From CAZKFG01 sp964551985 (GTDB lineage Bacteria > Bacillota > Negativicutes > Acidaminococcales > JAISLQ01), in assembly GCA_964551985.1 (NCBI GenBank), contig CAZKFG010000002.1, positions 1 through 64,000 of the forward strand: a stretch of DNA of 64,000 nt. Direction: 5' to 3'. Shown here piece after piece: positions 8,028-16,938 of this stretch. Under the pieces are notes generated by a model. It worked only from the letters and a program-made list of their open reading frames with translations, was not told the DNA's origin and did no database searches. The position numbers were made by a program, and so were the translations under genes. Numbering within the stretch: the stretch's first letter is position 1; each line of letters starts with the position of its first letter.

Positions 8028-9053
8028 TTATCGAAATTTTGGCGGTTGCATTTTAGTCAAACCGTCTTTCAATTTATCTAAACTATTGAGTGCTTTTCCA
8101 GTACCGTTCGCAACACAGTTTAGTGGGTCTTGTGCAATAAATACCGAAATTCCTGTATGTTCTGTAAGTAACAAATCAAGTCCATTTAGTAGCCCACCAC
8201 CACCAGTTAAAACAATACCTTTGTCAACAATATCTGCTGCAAGTTCTGGTGGCGTTTTCTCTAAAACACCTTTAACACAATCTATAATCAATGATACCGG
8301 TTCAGACAACGCTTCCATCATTTGACTTGATGTGATTTTAATAACTTTTGGCAGTCCAGAAATCAAATCACGACCTCTGACATCCATCTGCAAATTAAAA
8401 CCCTTAGGGTGAACAGTAGCTATGTTGATTTTGATATCTTCAGCAGTTCGCTCACCAATTAAAATACTATGTTCTTTTCTAACATACTTTATTATAGCTT
8501 CATCAAGAGTATCACCAGCAACCCTAATTGAATCGCTGACAACAATGCCTCCTAAACTTAGAACAGCTATATCCATAGTGCCGCCACCAATATCAACAAC
8601 CATAGAGCCACTAGGTTCAGAAACATCAAGACCTGCTCCAAGCGCTGCGGCTAATGGTTCTTCTATTAAATACGCTTTAGAAGCACCAGCCTGCATAGCA
8701 GCCTCTAAAACAGCTCTTTTTTCAACATCAGTAACACCAGATGGTACACAAATCATAATTCTTGGTTTAAAAAGCCAACTTTTGCCAGCTACCTTTTGAA
8801 TAAAATAACTAAGCATTTTCTCTGTTTTGTCGTAATCGGCAATAACACCATCACGAAGAGGTCTTATCGCCACAATATTCCCAGGTGTTCTGCCAAGCAT
8901 TCTTTTTGCTTCATTGCCCACAGCTACAATTTTACCAGTTTCTTTGTCGACAGCAACAACAGATGGAGCGTTAAGTACAATACCTTTATTTTTAATAAAA
9001 ACTATAACATTAGCTGTACCTAAATCAATACCTATGTCCAAACTTGAAAACAT
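8028..9053 (-). CDS. mbl: MreB/Mbl-family actin-like cell-shape protein
   Basis: 341 residues from ATG 9053 (GAGGG seven bases upstream; the TTG at 9056 is too close). Actin-fold ATPase: first phosphate loop IDLGTANVIVF, adenosine/second phosphate motif DIGGGTMDIAV, and the family stretch RPLRDGVIADYDKTEKML. MreB/Mbl filaments guide peptidoglycan synthesis on the inner face of the membrane. The gene order mbl-flgF-flgG supports Mbl, but sequence by eye does not separate Mbl from other MreB paralogues. A good promoter lies about 75 bp upstream, so it probably heads the flagellar transcript. Confidence 0.9.
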   Translation of the reverse strand: MFSSLDIGIDLGTANVIVFIKNKGIVLNAPSVVAVDKETGKIVAVGNEAKRMLGRTPGNIVAIRPLRDGVIADYDKTEKMLSYFIQKVAGKSWLFKPRIMICVPSGVTDVEKRAVLEAAMQAGASKAYLIEEPLAAALGAGLDVSEPSGSMVVDIGGGTMDIAVLSLGGIVVSDSIRVAGDTLDEAIIKYVRKEHSILIGERTAEDIKINIATVHPKGFNLQMDVRGRDLISGLPKVIKITSSQMMEALSEPVSLIIDCVKGVLEKTPPELAADIVDKGIVLTGGGGLLNGLDLLLTEHTGISVFIAQDPLNCVANGTGKALNSLDKLKDGLTKMQPPKFR

Positions 9054-9132
9054 CAAACAACCCTCTACTTTATCAAAATAATATACTTTTTTATTTTTAC
9101 AGACACTGCCACCATTTTATTTATACATATAT

Positions 9133-9161
9133 ATTTTACACTAAAATTTGTCTTTTTCCAA
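9133..9161 (-). promoter_or_regulatory. sigma-A-like promoter for mbl-flgFGAHIJ
   Basis: On the minus strand TTGGAA (9156-9161), a 17-base spacer, then TAAAAT (9133-9138). It is the only good match in the gap before mbl and would give a leader of about 70 bases. Confidence 0.45.
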
Positions 9162-9205
9162 CAATATTTTAAATAAAATGAAAAAAACTGCATATAGTAA
9201 TTGCT

Positions 9206-9248
9206 AATAAGAACAAGACACTATATTTAGTAGTGTCTTGTTCTTATT
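9206..9248. terminator. 18-bp perfect hairpin after the murA-DUF3795 pair
   Basis: Arms 9206-9223 and 9231-9248 are perfectly complementary (18 bp) around the loop TATTTAG. It lies 30 bp past the DUF3795 stop. On the minus strand the first T-rich run comes about 20 bases later, so termination may be imperfect; on the plus strand a T-rich run follows closer. Confidence 0.55.
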
Positions 9249-9277
9249 ACTTTATTTTTTACAAGTAGCAAAAAACA

Positions 9278-9538
9278 TTATTTAATTAGCCATAATTTAC
9301 ACTGTTCTATTCTTTTACCATTATCGCCTTGTTTTTCATCATAGGCAAATTCATTTAATATTTCACAAGCAAATTCACTACACTCTACACAATTGCTATG
9401 TTCTCTATTTTCACAACAGGACTTAACAGGGCACACATCCGCCCAAAAAGGTTTTGCAATATTAATACAACCCTTACAATCTACTTGTTCCTTGTACTCA
9501 CATTGGTTGCACAAAATTCCACATCTCGATTCAATCAT
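9278..9538 (-). CDS. DUF3795-family small cysteine-rich protein
   Basis: 86 residues with ten cysteines. The start RCGILCNQCEY, then CKGC, DVCPVKSCC, NCVECSEFACE fits the DUF3795 family, whose cysteines are thought to hold a metal. The end CKLWLIK is shorter than many relatives. Its ATG overlaps the murA stop by four bases (ATGA), so the two are translated together, although no functional link to murein synthesis is known. Function unknown. Confidence 0.7.
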   Translation of the reverse strand: MIESRCGILCNQCEYKEQVDCKGCINIAKPFWADVCPVKSCCENREHSNCVECSEFACEILNEFAYDEKQGDNGKRIEQCKLWLIK

Positions 9539-10794
9539 ACTTTTAACCTTTTTATGTCTGCACCTAAAGTTTGCAGTTTTTCCACCAAATTTTCATATCC
9601 TCTGTCTATATGATAAATATCGTTTACTTCTGTTTGCCCTGTCGCAGCGAGAGCTGCGATTACCATAGCAGCACCTGCTCTCAAATCTGTTGCGGTCACT
9701 CTAGCACCACCTAATTGTTTTACACCTTCAACAATTGCTGTGCGACCTTCTGTTTTAATATTAGCTCCCATACGATTGAGTTCTACAACGTGCATAAAAC
9801 GATTTTCAAATACTGTCTCTGTTATCATACTTGTACCATCAGCAAGCGCTGCAAGCGCCATTATCTGTGCCTGCATATCTGTAGGAAAGCCTGGATAAGG
9901 CAAAGTTTTTATATCTATAGCTTTTGGTCTGCCTTCTGCAATTACCCTTACACCTTTTATATCTTCTTGAATTGTTATTCCAGCTTCTTTTAGTTTGGCA
10001 ATAAGCGGTTTTTGATGCTCGATTAGCACATTATCTATCCAAACATCACCACCAGTCATAGCAACTGCAATCATGTATGTTCCCGCTTCTATGCGATCTG
10101 GAATGACAGTGTGTGTTACACCTTTAAGCTCTGATACTCCATCTATGCGTATTTGGGCTGTCCCAGCACCTCGCACTCTCGCGCCCATAACATTTAAATA
10201 ATTGGCAAGATCAACTATCTCTGGTTCTTGAGCAGGATTTTCTAAAATTGTCTGCCCTCTTGCCATAGCTGCCGCCATCATAAGATTTTCTGTTGCACCA
10301 ACGCTTGGAAAATCAAGATATATCTTTGTCCCTACAAGACCACCAACAGGCGCTGTTGCTTGTACATAACCGTTGCCCAGTTCTATGTTGGCTCCAAGCG
10401 CTTCAAAACCTTTAAGATGTATATCTATTGGTCTTGTCCCTATAGCACAACCACCAGGCAGTGAAATGCGAGCTTTGCCAAGCCTTGCAAGTAGTGGTCC
10501 CATAACCAAAAATGATGCTCTCATTTTGCGAACAAGTTCATAAGGAGCTTCATGGGATGTTATTTCACGACTGTCTATATTTAAAACATTTTTTTCTGTT
10601 ATTATTGGCAATCCTAAACATGTTAAAACCTCACTTATTGTTTTTACGTCATCTAAGTGAGGGACATCTTCTAATTTACTTGGTGTAGATGGTAATATTG
10701 ATGCCGCAATTATTGGTAAAACTGCATTTTTAGCACCACTTACTTTTATTGTTCCATATAGTTTTTTACCACCGGTTATTATTAGTTTTTCCAA
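9535..10794 (-). CDS. murA: UDP-N-acetylglucosamine 1-carboxyvinyltransferase MurA
   Basis: 419 residues, full length. Catalyses the first committed step of peptidoglycan synthesis: transfer of enolpyruvate from PEP to UDP-GlcNAc in the cytoplasm. Visible: KVSGAKNAVLPIIAA near the N-terminus (substrate lysine and asparagine) and the loop GGCAIGTRP with Cys116, the residue attacked by fosfomycin. C-terminal YENLVEKLQTLGADIKR is typical. Located just after the ATP synthase operon, as murAA is in Bacillus. Confidence 0.97.
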   Translation of the reverse strand: MEKLIITGGKKLYGTIKVSGAKNAVLPIIAASILPSTPSKLEDVPHLDDVKTISEVLTCLGLPIITEKNVLNIDSREITSHEAPYELVRKMRASFLVMGPLLARLGKARISLPGGCAIGTRPIDIHLKGFEALGANIELGNGYVQATAPVGGLVGTKIYLDFPSVGATENLMMAAAMARGQTILENPAQEPEIVDLANYLNVMGARVRGAGTAQIRIDGVSELKGVTHTVIPDRIEAGTYMIAVAMTGGDVWIDNVLIEHQKPLIAKLKEAGITIQEDIKGVRVIAEGRPKAIDIKTLPYPGFPTDMQAQIMALAALADGTSMITETVFENRFMHVVELNRMGANIKTEGRTAIVEGVKQLGGARVTATDLRAGAAMVIAALAATGQTEVNDIYHIDRGYENLVEKLQTLGADIKRLKV

Positions 10795-10888
10795 ACCAAT
10801 GCCTCCTGTTGCTTGTCTTAATTATTAAGTTTAGCATTTTTTCTTTGTTGTTTACAAGTGCTTTTGGTTATTTTTTTAAGTTTACGAA

Positions 10889-10920
10889 AAAAAGCCTGCT
10901 TAAAATTAAGCAGGCTTTTT
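10889..10920 (-). terminator. rho-independent terminator of the ATP synthase operon
   Basis: Arms 10891-10902 and 10907-10918 (AAAGCCTGCTTA) form a 12-bp stem with a 4-base loop a few bases after the atpC stop; on the minus strand a run of T follows. A textbook terminator closing the operon. Confidence 0.92.
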
Positions 10921-10922
10921 GG

Positions 10923-11330
10923 TTATGAACTAAATTCTACTGTTTTTATGCGACCTGTGGCTCTTTTCAAGGCAGCATTCGCTCTTGCCTGATCATATTT
11001 ATTAGCCTCAGCTAAACGCTGTTCAGCTCGCTCTTTTGCTTTATTAGCACGAGAAATATCAATATTTTCAGGCATTTCTGCTGTTGTTGCCAGAATAGTA
11101 ATTTTGTTATCACGAACTTCCATAAATCCACCACTTACGCTTACATAGGTGTCTTTTTCGCCATCTAGTTTTAGCTTCACTGGCCACTCTAGTAGTGTAC
11201 CAATCAACGGGGTATGATTTGGCAAAATGCCTATCTCTCCGTCTAGTGTGCGAACAACTACCATATTGTATTCGCCAGATAGTGTTGTACTATTTGGGGT
11301 AACAATTTCTACTTTTATTTTTTTTGCCAT
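10923..11330 (-). CDS. atpC: ATP synthase F1 subunit epsilon
   Basis: 135 residues. N-terminal beta-sandwich (about 1-85, with LDGEIGILPNHTPLIGTL) and a C-terminal helical hairpin (about 88-135, alanine/arginine-rich). Part of the rotor stalk; the C-terminal helices inhibit ATP hydrolysis in many bacteria. Last gene of the operon, four bases after atpD, followed by a strong terminator. Confidence 0.95.
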   Translation of the reverse strand: MAKKIKVEIVTPNSTTLSGEYNMVVVRTLDGEIGILPNHTPLIGTLLEWPVKLKLDGEKDTYVSVSGGFMEVRDNKITILATTAEMPENIDISRANKAKERAEQRLAEANKYDQARANAALKRATGRIKTVEFSS

Positions 11331-11334
11331 GTAA

Positions 11335-12750
11335 TCAATCCACCTTCATGGTCTTTGCCTTTTTCACTGCATCATCTATTGTTCCTACCATATAAAATGC
11401 ACCTTCAGGCAGGTCGTCGTGTTTTCCGCTTAATAGCTCTTTAAATCCACGTACTGTTTCAGCCAGTGGTACGTATTGTCCTGGTGTACCTGTAAACTGT
11501 TCTGCTACAAAGAATGGTTGGCTTAAAAATCTTTGGATTTTTCTTGCTCTAGCTACAGTGACTTTATCGTCTTCGCTAAGCTCTTCCATGCCTAAAATTG
11601 CAATAATATCTTGTAATTCTTTATACCTTTGTAATATTTTTTGTACACCACGAGCTACGTCATAGTGTTCTTGACCGATAACTAATGGATCTAATATTCT
11701 GCTTGTAGAATCTAGTGGATCCACAGCAGGATATATAGCAAGTTCTGCTATTTGCCTTGATAAAACTGTTGTTGCATCAAGATGTGCAAATGTCGCTGCC
11801 GGCGCTGGATCTGTCAAATCGTCCGCTGGAACATATACAGCTTGTACAGATGTGATAGAACCTGTTTTTGTTGATGTAATACGTTCTTGCAGTGCACCTA
11901 CGTCAGTACCTAATGTTGGTTGGTAACCAACGGCTGATGGCATACGTCCCAAAAGTGCGGACACTTCAGAACCCGCTTGGATAAAGCGGAAAATATTATC
12001 AACAAACAAAAGCACATCTTGTCCGCCAACATCACGGAAATATTCTGCCATTGTAAGTCCTGATAGACCAACTCTCATACGAGCCCCTGGCGGCTCGTTC
12101 ATTTGTCCATATACAAGTGCTGTTTTATCAATAACGCCTGATTCTTTCATTTCTTCCCAAAGGTCGTTACCTTCACGAGTACGTTCACCAACGCCAGCAA
12201 AAACAGAGTATCCACCGTGTTCTGTGGCAATGTTGCGAATAAGTTCTTGGATCAAAACTGTTTTACCAACACCAGCACCACCAAATAGTCCAATTTTACC
12301 GCCAAGTGCGTATGGAGCTATAAGGTCGACAACTTTTATACCTGTTTCAAGTATTTTTGTGCTTGTAGCTTGATCTTCGAAGTTAGGAGCTGGTCTATGT
12401 ATCGGCCAAAAATCCTTAGCCTCTATTTTTGCATCTATATGGTCAACTGGTTCGCCAAGTACGTTAAATACACGACCTAGCGTACCTTCACCTACAGGAA
12501 CTTTTATAGGAGCGCCTGTATCTTCTGCTTGCATTCCACGCACAACACCGTCTGTTGATGACATCGCAACAGCACGGACAGTGTCTTCGCCGATATGTTG
12601 CATAACTTCGGCTGTAAGGTTAATTTGCAAGTTTTCTTTGCCTGCTTGGCCTGTTATTTTTACTGCGTTTAAGATAGCAGGTAATTGTCCAGCTGGAAAG
12701 GCTATATCTACAACTGGACCTACTATTTGCACTACTTTGCCAGTACTCAA
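11335..12750 (-). CDS. atpD: ATP synthase F1 subunit beta
   Basis: 471 residues, full length. Catalytic subunit of F1. Walker A GGAGVGKT (157-164), the GERTREGND motif, the DVLLFVDNIFRF Walker B, and the DPAPAATFAHLDATT switch region are all intact. C-terminal ending fits the family. The gene is 18 bp after atpG. Confidence 0.98.
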   Translation of the reverse strand: MSTGKVVQIVGPVVDIAFPAGQLPAILNAVKITGQAGKENLQINLTAEVMQHIGEDTVRAVAMSSTDGVVRGMQAEDTGAPIKVPVGEGTLGRVFNVLGEPVDHIDAKIEAKDFWPIHRPAPNFEDQATSTKILETGIKVVDLIAPYALGGKIGLFGGAGVGKTVLIQELIRNIATEHGGYSVFAGVGERTREGNDLWEEMKESGVIDKTALVYGQMNEPPGARMRVGLSGLTMAEYFRDVGGQDVLLFVDNIFRFIQAGSEVSALLGRMPSAVGYQPTLGTDVGALQERITSTKTGSITSVQAVYVPADDLTDPAPAATFAHLDATTVLSRQIAELAIYPAVDPLDSTSRILDPLVIGQEHYDVARGVQKILQRYKELQDIIAILGMEELSEDDKVTVARARKIQRFLSQPFFVAEQFTGTPGQYVPLAETVRGFKELLSGKHDDLPEGAFYMVGTIDDAVKKAKTMKVD

Positions 12751-12768
12751 ACTTTTTCCTCCTTCGTG

Positions 12769-13626
12769 CTATTTTAATGCTTCTGCTCCGCCAACAATCT
12801 CGGATATTTCGCGAGTTATGCCAGCTTGACGGATTTTGTTGTAAGATAGCGTAAGTTTTGCAATAACTTCCGATGAGTTATCTGTTGCCGCACTCATTGC
12901 AGTCATTCTTGAACCTAATTCACTTGCTGCTGATTGAATTAATGTTGCATAAATTACAGTTTCTAAATATCTAGGTATTAGCAATCCTAATGTTTGTTCT
13001 GCCGATGGTTCAAAAATATAATCTTCTTGTTTCGCTGTTTGGTCTACTTGTTGTTCCGGTGGCTCAACAGGAAGGACTTTTATTACTTCTGGAATTTGCT
13101 TTAGTGCAGAATAAAAATTTGTATAAACTATGTTGATTTCATCAAGTTCGCCAGATATGTATCTTGCCGTCATAGATCTTGCTATTTCCATAGCGTTAGT
13201 GTATTGTGGATTCTCCGAAAAACCCTCAAATGTTTCTTCTATTTTATAGTTACGCCTTGTGAAATAATCTTTGCCTTTACGCCCTAGTGTTATTAATTTG
13301 CAATCTTGGCTATTACTAATTTCTGATACTGCTAATTTTATAACATTAGAATTATATGAACCTGCAAGCCCTTTATCAGCTGTAACAACATAATAGCCTA
13401 CATTTTTCACTTCTCTTTTTTCCAATAAAGGATGAATCACTTCTTTTTGCGCCGCAACAACATTTGCTAACATTTGTTTGATTTTTTGTGCAAAAGGTTT
13501 GCTTGATGCAGCTCGCTCTTGTGCACGACGAAGACGTGCTGCCGCAACCATTTTCATCGCTTTGGTAATATGCTGGATATTTTTAACGCTTTTAATCCTT
13601 TGCCGAATCTCGCGTGAAGTTGCCAC
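12769..13626 (-). CDS. atpG: ATP synthase F1 subunit gamma
   Basis: 285 residues. Central rotor shaft: the N-terminal coiled helix (TSREIRQRIKSVKNIQHITKAMKMVAA) and the C-terminal helix (SAASELGSRMTAMSAATDN) are both clear. A short acidic/glutamine-rich insert (about 190-200) lies before the C-terminal part. Between atpA and atpD as expected. Confidence 0.96.
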   Translation of the reverse strand: MATSREIRQRIKSVKNIQHITKAMKMVAAARLRRAQERAASSKPFAQKIKQMLANVVAAQKEVIHPLLEKREVKNVGYYVVTADKGLAGSYNSNVIKLAVSEISNSQDCKLITLGRKGKDYFTRRNYKIEETFEGFSENPQYTNAMEIARSMTARYISGELDEINIVYTNFYSALKQIPEVIKVLPVEPPEQQVDQTAKQEDYIFEPSAEQTLGLLIPRYLETVIYATLIQSAASELGSRMTAMSAATDNSSEVIAKLTLSYNKIRQAGITREISEIVGGAEALK

Positions 13627-13632
13627 AGCCTA

Positions 13633-15168
13633 TCACCTCGATTCGCTAGTATTGCCAGCTTTGTCGCCACCAAACATATCTTTAAATTCGGCTATTGCTT
13701 TTTTCAAGCTTACTTCTATTTCAGCAGAAATAGCTTTTGTTTCAACAATCGCTTTACCGATTTCCGGATAGCTTGCACGGATAAAGTTCAAAAATTCTTT
13801 TTCAAATCTTGCAATATCCGATACTTGTGTATCATCAAGATAACCATTTGTTGCTACATAAAGAATGATTACTTGTTGGTCTACTGACATTGGTTGGTAT
13901 TGACCTTGTTTTAAAACTTCAGTCATACGCACACCACGGTCTATTTGTGCTTTTGTTGCCTTATCAAGGTCAGAGCCAAATTGGGCAAATGCCGCCAGTT
14001 CACGGTATTGCGCCAAATCTAGACGCAAGCGTCCAGCAACAGATTTCATAGCTTTTATTTGTGCCGCACCACCAACACGAGATACTGATAAACCAACGTT
14101 TATAGCTGGACGAATGCCCGAGTAGAACAATTCGCTTTCTAAAAATATTTGTCCATCTGTAATAGAAATTACGTTTGTTGGAATATAAGCAGATACGTCG
14201 CCAGCTAGTGTTTCAATTATCGGTAATGCTGTTATCGAACCGCCACCTAGCTCTTTATTGAGCTTAGCAGCACGTTCTAATAGTCGTGAATGTAAATAAA
14301 ATACATCACCAGGATAAGCTTCACGACCAGGAGGACGACGAAGCAACAAGCTCATCGCTCTATACGCCGCAGCGTGCTTAGACAAATCGTCATAAATACA
14401 TAAAACGTCTTTGCCTTGGTTCATAAAATATTCACCCATAGTTACACCAGAATATGGTGCTAGGTATTGTAGAGGCGCTCCATCAGAAGCGTTAGCTGCT
14501 ACAACAAGAGTATATTCCATTGCTCCGTGTTCTTCTAATGTACGAACAACACGTGCAACTGTTGATGCTTTTTGACCAATTGCAACATATATACAAATAA
14601 CACCAAGACCTTTTTGGTTGATTATTGTGTCAATTGCAACCGCTGTTTTACCAGTACCACGATCACCGATAATAAGTTCACGTTGTCCACGACCAATTGG
14701 AACCATAGAGTCTATAGCTTTAATACCAGTTTGCAAAGGAGTATTTACTGATTCTCTATCAGCTATACCTGGTGCTGGGCTCTCAACATTTCTATACAGA
14801 TTTGTGTTTATAATACCTTTACCATCAATAGGTTGACCTAGTGCATTGACAACGCGACCAATCATAGCATCGCCAACTGGCACACGCATAATTTCACCAG
14901 TACGACGAACTATATCGCCTTCTTTAACAAGAGTATCGCTGCCCATAAGCACAACGCCGATACTGTCTACTTCAAGGTTTAATACCATTCCTGTAACACC
15001 GTTTGGAAGCTCTAGCAGCTCTCCTGCCATTGCACTTTTCAAACCATGCACACGAGCGATACCATCGCCTACTTCATCTACAATACCAACTTCATCAACA
15101 TTGAGGTCTACCTTATATTTTTCAACCTGTTGACTGATGAGAGATGTAAGTTCTTCAGGCTTCATCAT
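13633..15168 (-). CDS. atpA: ATP synthase F1 subunit alpha
   Basis: 511 residues. Non-catalytic nucleotide-binding subunit; Walker A GDRGTGKT (168-175), DDLSKHAAAYRAMSLLLRRPPGREAYPGD motif region and the arginine-finger segment ISVSRVGGAAQ-like (here LSVSRVGGAAQIKAMK) are visible. The start ATG overlaps the stop of the preceding short delta-like gene (ATATGATG), so translation is coupled to it. The second ATG at 15165 is an alternative. Confidence 0.97.
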   Translation of the reverse strand: MMKPEELTSLISQQVEKYKVDLNVDEVGIVDEVGDGIARVHGLKSAMAGELLELPNGVTGMVLNLEVDSIGVVLMGSDTLVKEGDIVRRTGEIMRVPVGDAMIGRVVNALGQPIDGKGIINTNLYRNVESPAPGIADRESVNTPLQTGIKAIDSMVPIGRGQRELIIGDRGTGKTAVAIDTIINQKGLGVICIYVAIGQKASTVARVVRTLEEHGAMEYTLVVAANASDGAPLQYLAPYSGVTMGEYFMNQGKDVLCIYDDLSKHAAAYRAMSLLLRRPPGREAYPGDVFYLHSRLLERAAKLNKELGGGSITALPIIETLAGDVSAYIPTNVISITDGQIFLESELFYSGIRPAINVGLSVSRVGGAAQIKAMKSVAGRLRLDLAQYRELAAFAQFGSDLDKATKAQIDRGVRMTEVLKQGQYQPMSVDQQVIILYVATNGYLDDTQVSDIARFEKEFLNFIRASYPEIGKAIVETKAISAEIEVSLKKAIAEFKDMFGGDKAGNTSESR

Positions 15169-15500
15169 ATCGGATCTGTCACCCCAATCTTTAAGTCAAT
15201 ATTTGACATCATTTCTTTGTATTGCTTTAATTGGCGCACAACACTACCATCAATAATGTTGTCACCATATTGAATAACTATTCCACCAATAAGGCTAGGA
15301 TCAACACTTTTTTGTACAAATACTTGTTTACCAAGCTTTTTAGATAAATCAGCAATAATATTATTTAGTTCATCATTTGAAAGCTCTCTGGCAGTAGTAA
15401 TTTTTATTTCCGCAGACCCTTTATGTTCATTATCTGAGCTTGTTGAATAGTTTCTTATTTGTCTTTTTATAGAGGCGAGACTTTCTAGTTGTATTTTCAT
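15165..15500 (-). CDS. second ATP synthase delta-type protein (C-terminal domain only)
   Basis: 111 residues inserted between atpH and atpA. Residues 31-95 align without gaps to residues 111-175 of the full delta subunit encoded just upstream: 29 of 65 positions are identical in a hand alignment, including TTAR, IGGI, IQY and GS motifs. The alpha-helical N-terminal domain of delta that binds F1 is missing; the first 30 residues look unrelated. Both junctions are ATGA-type overlaps: its ATG overlaps the atpH stop and its stop overlaps the atpA start, so it is very likely translated and is not debris. Family knowledge: the delta C-terminal part contacts the b-subunit stalk. Role here unknown: it may be an extra stator piece, a delta variant or an assembly factor. 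Confidence 0.85.
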   Translation of the reverse strand: MKIQLESLASIKRQIRNYSTSSDNEHKGSAEIKITTARELSNDELNNIIADLSKKLGKQVFVQKSVDPSLIGGIVIQYGDNIIDGSVVRQLKQYKEMMSNIDLKIGVTDPI

Positions 15501-16072
15501 ACTACTTCAAATGCCCCCTTTTGCAACATAGCTTTTTTAGATAAATTTGAAACGTCTTGTAAACGCTTTTGAATACTACCGTTTATTAATTTATCATTGT
15601 ATTGAATAATTATGCCACCAATTATTTTTTCATCTATAAGTTTTTTCAAAACAACAGGCTTATTTAAAGTTTTAGCTAAACGCTCAGAAATTTTATCATA
15701 TTCACTATCTGATAATTTTCTAGCTGTGGTAACGCTAATTTCAACAATTGATTGCTTTTCATAAAACAATTTTTTAAATGAATTGACAATTAAAGGTAAT
15801 AATTTTTCTAACCGTTTTTCTACCAAAAGCAACACAAAGTTTAGACAAGTTTCACTTATTTTATTTTTAAAAATCGCTAAAACAACTTCTTGTCTAGCAC
15901 CCTTTTCGCCAAAAGGATTTTGCAAAAATTCTTTTAATTGAATACTACTTTGCAAAACTTCATCAACAAAGAAAATATCTTCTTTGACTTTATTAAGCTC
16001 ATTTTCCTCTATCCCAAGATCAAAAAGTGCTTGTGCATACCTTTCAGCTACTTCATATGTTGTCCCTAGCAT
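15497..16072 (-). CDS. atpH: ATP synthase F1 subunit delta (full length)
   Basis: 191 residues. The N-terminal helical domain (about 5-105, with VAERYAQALFDLG) and the C-terminal domain (111-180, with TTARKLS and IIGGIIIQYNDKLINGS) are complete, so this alone could serve as delta/OSCP of the stator. Overlaps atpF by seven bases and the following delta-like gene by four. Confidence 0.95.
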   Translation of the reverse strand: MLGTTYEVAERYAQALFDLGIEENELNKVKEDIFFVDEVLQSSIQLKEFLQNPFGEKGARQEVVLAIFKNKISETCLNFVLLLVEKRLEKLLPLIVNSFKKLFYEKQSIVEISVTTARKLSDSEYDKISERLAKTLNKPVVLKKLIDEKIIGGIIIQYNDKLINGSIQKRLQDVSNLSKKAMLQKGAFEVV

Positions 16073-16566
16073 GGCAATCCACCAGATTTACTGGTAATTT
16101 CGTCCAAAAAGTCATTAATAAGTTTTTGGTCAGCATCTGAGTCGATTTTCTTTTCTACCACTTTTTCTGCAACTAGCATACTAAGTGAAACAACTTCTTT
16201 GCGAACTTCTAGTAAAGCATTTACTTTTTCGCGTTCTATTTGGTCTTTGCCAGCTTTAAAGATTTGTTCTTGTTCTTCGCGTGCTTTAGCAAGCATTTGA
16301 TCATAAGCTTCTTTAGCTGTTTTATTGGCTTTGTCTATAATAGCTTGTGCTTCTGTACGAGCAGTAGCTAATTGACGATCGTATTCTTCTTTGATTTTCT
16401 TTGCTTCTAGTTTAGCAGCCTCTGCACTTGCCAAATCAGATACAATTTTACCTTGACGTTCCTCTAAAGCCTTAACCATTGGCTTATAACCAAACCAAGA
16501 AACGACTGCAACTAATATCAAAAAGTTAAACACCTGTGCAATAAGCGTCCAATTAATATCAACCAA
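16066..16566 (-). CDS. atpF: ATP synthase F0 subunit b
   Basis: 166 residues. One N-terminal membrane helix (about 6-26, QVFNFLILVAVVSWFG), then a long charged coiled coil (30-150) rich in Ala/Glu/Lys, the peripheral stalk that joins a to F1 through delta. Only one b gene is present, so the stalk is presumably a homodimer. Ends with a short Cys-terminated tail that overlaps atpH. Confidence 0.95.
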   Translation of the reverse strand: MVDINWTLIAQVFNFLILVAVVSWFGYKPMVKALEERQGKIVSDLASAEAAKLEAKKIKEEYDRQLATARTEAQAIIDKANKTAKEAYDQMLAKAREEQEQIFKAGKDQIEREKVNALLEVRKEVVSLSMLVAEKVVEKKIDSDADQKLINDFLDEITSKSGGLPC

Positions 16567-16630
16567 AAAAAGGCACTCCTTTCCTATAAAAATTAGTATT
16601 AAAATATACTAATTTTACGTTTTGTTTTTC

Positions 16631-16879
16631 TTAAATAAATGGATTAGCTAAAATCAAGATAATAGCAACAACGATACTAATGATAGGCACAGCTTCAACT
16701 AGCCCAATATAGATAAGAGAGTTAACAAATATTTTGTTTGCCAATTCTGGTTGACGAGTCATACTTTCGATAGCCTTGCTACCAACCAAGCTGTTACCAG
16801 TACCTGCACCAATAGCAGCACCTAGACAAGCAATTCCTGCTCCTAATACCGAACACCCTATAATAATTGTTTTTTCCAA
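16631..16879 (-). CDS. atpE: ATP synthase F0 subunit c
   Basis: 82 residues, two membrane helices joined by the polar loop RQPE (42-45). The ion-carrying carboxylate is Glu62. In sodium-type c subunits (Ilyobacter, Propionigenium) the Glu is followed by Ser, a Tyr sits five residues after it, and a Gln sits in helix 1; here these places are Ala63, Ile67 and Asn29. That argues for proton coupling, though it is inference from alignment by eye. GAGTGNSLVGSK in helix 1 is the usual glycine-rich packing motif. Confidence 0.95.
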   Translation of the reverse strand: MEKTIIIGCSVLGAGIACLGAAIGAGTGNSLVGSKAIESMTRQPELANKIFVNSLIYIGLVEAVPIISIVVAIILILANPFI

Positions 16880-16938
16880 AGTTCTTCCATCCTTTCATAC
16901 TTTTAAATAAGTTAGTCTAAAATTTTACACTAGATAAA

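Noticed and set aside
8422..8799. 125-residue plus-strand frame
   Set aside because: Lies entirely antisense inside mbl, with no ribosome site and a serine/threonine-rich sequence typical of a shadow frame.
15165..16072. The short delta-like gene as a frameshifted piece of atpH
   Set aside because: atpH itself is complete with both domains, and the short gene has its own start and stop with overlaps on both sides; they are two copies, not one broken gene.
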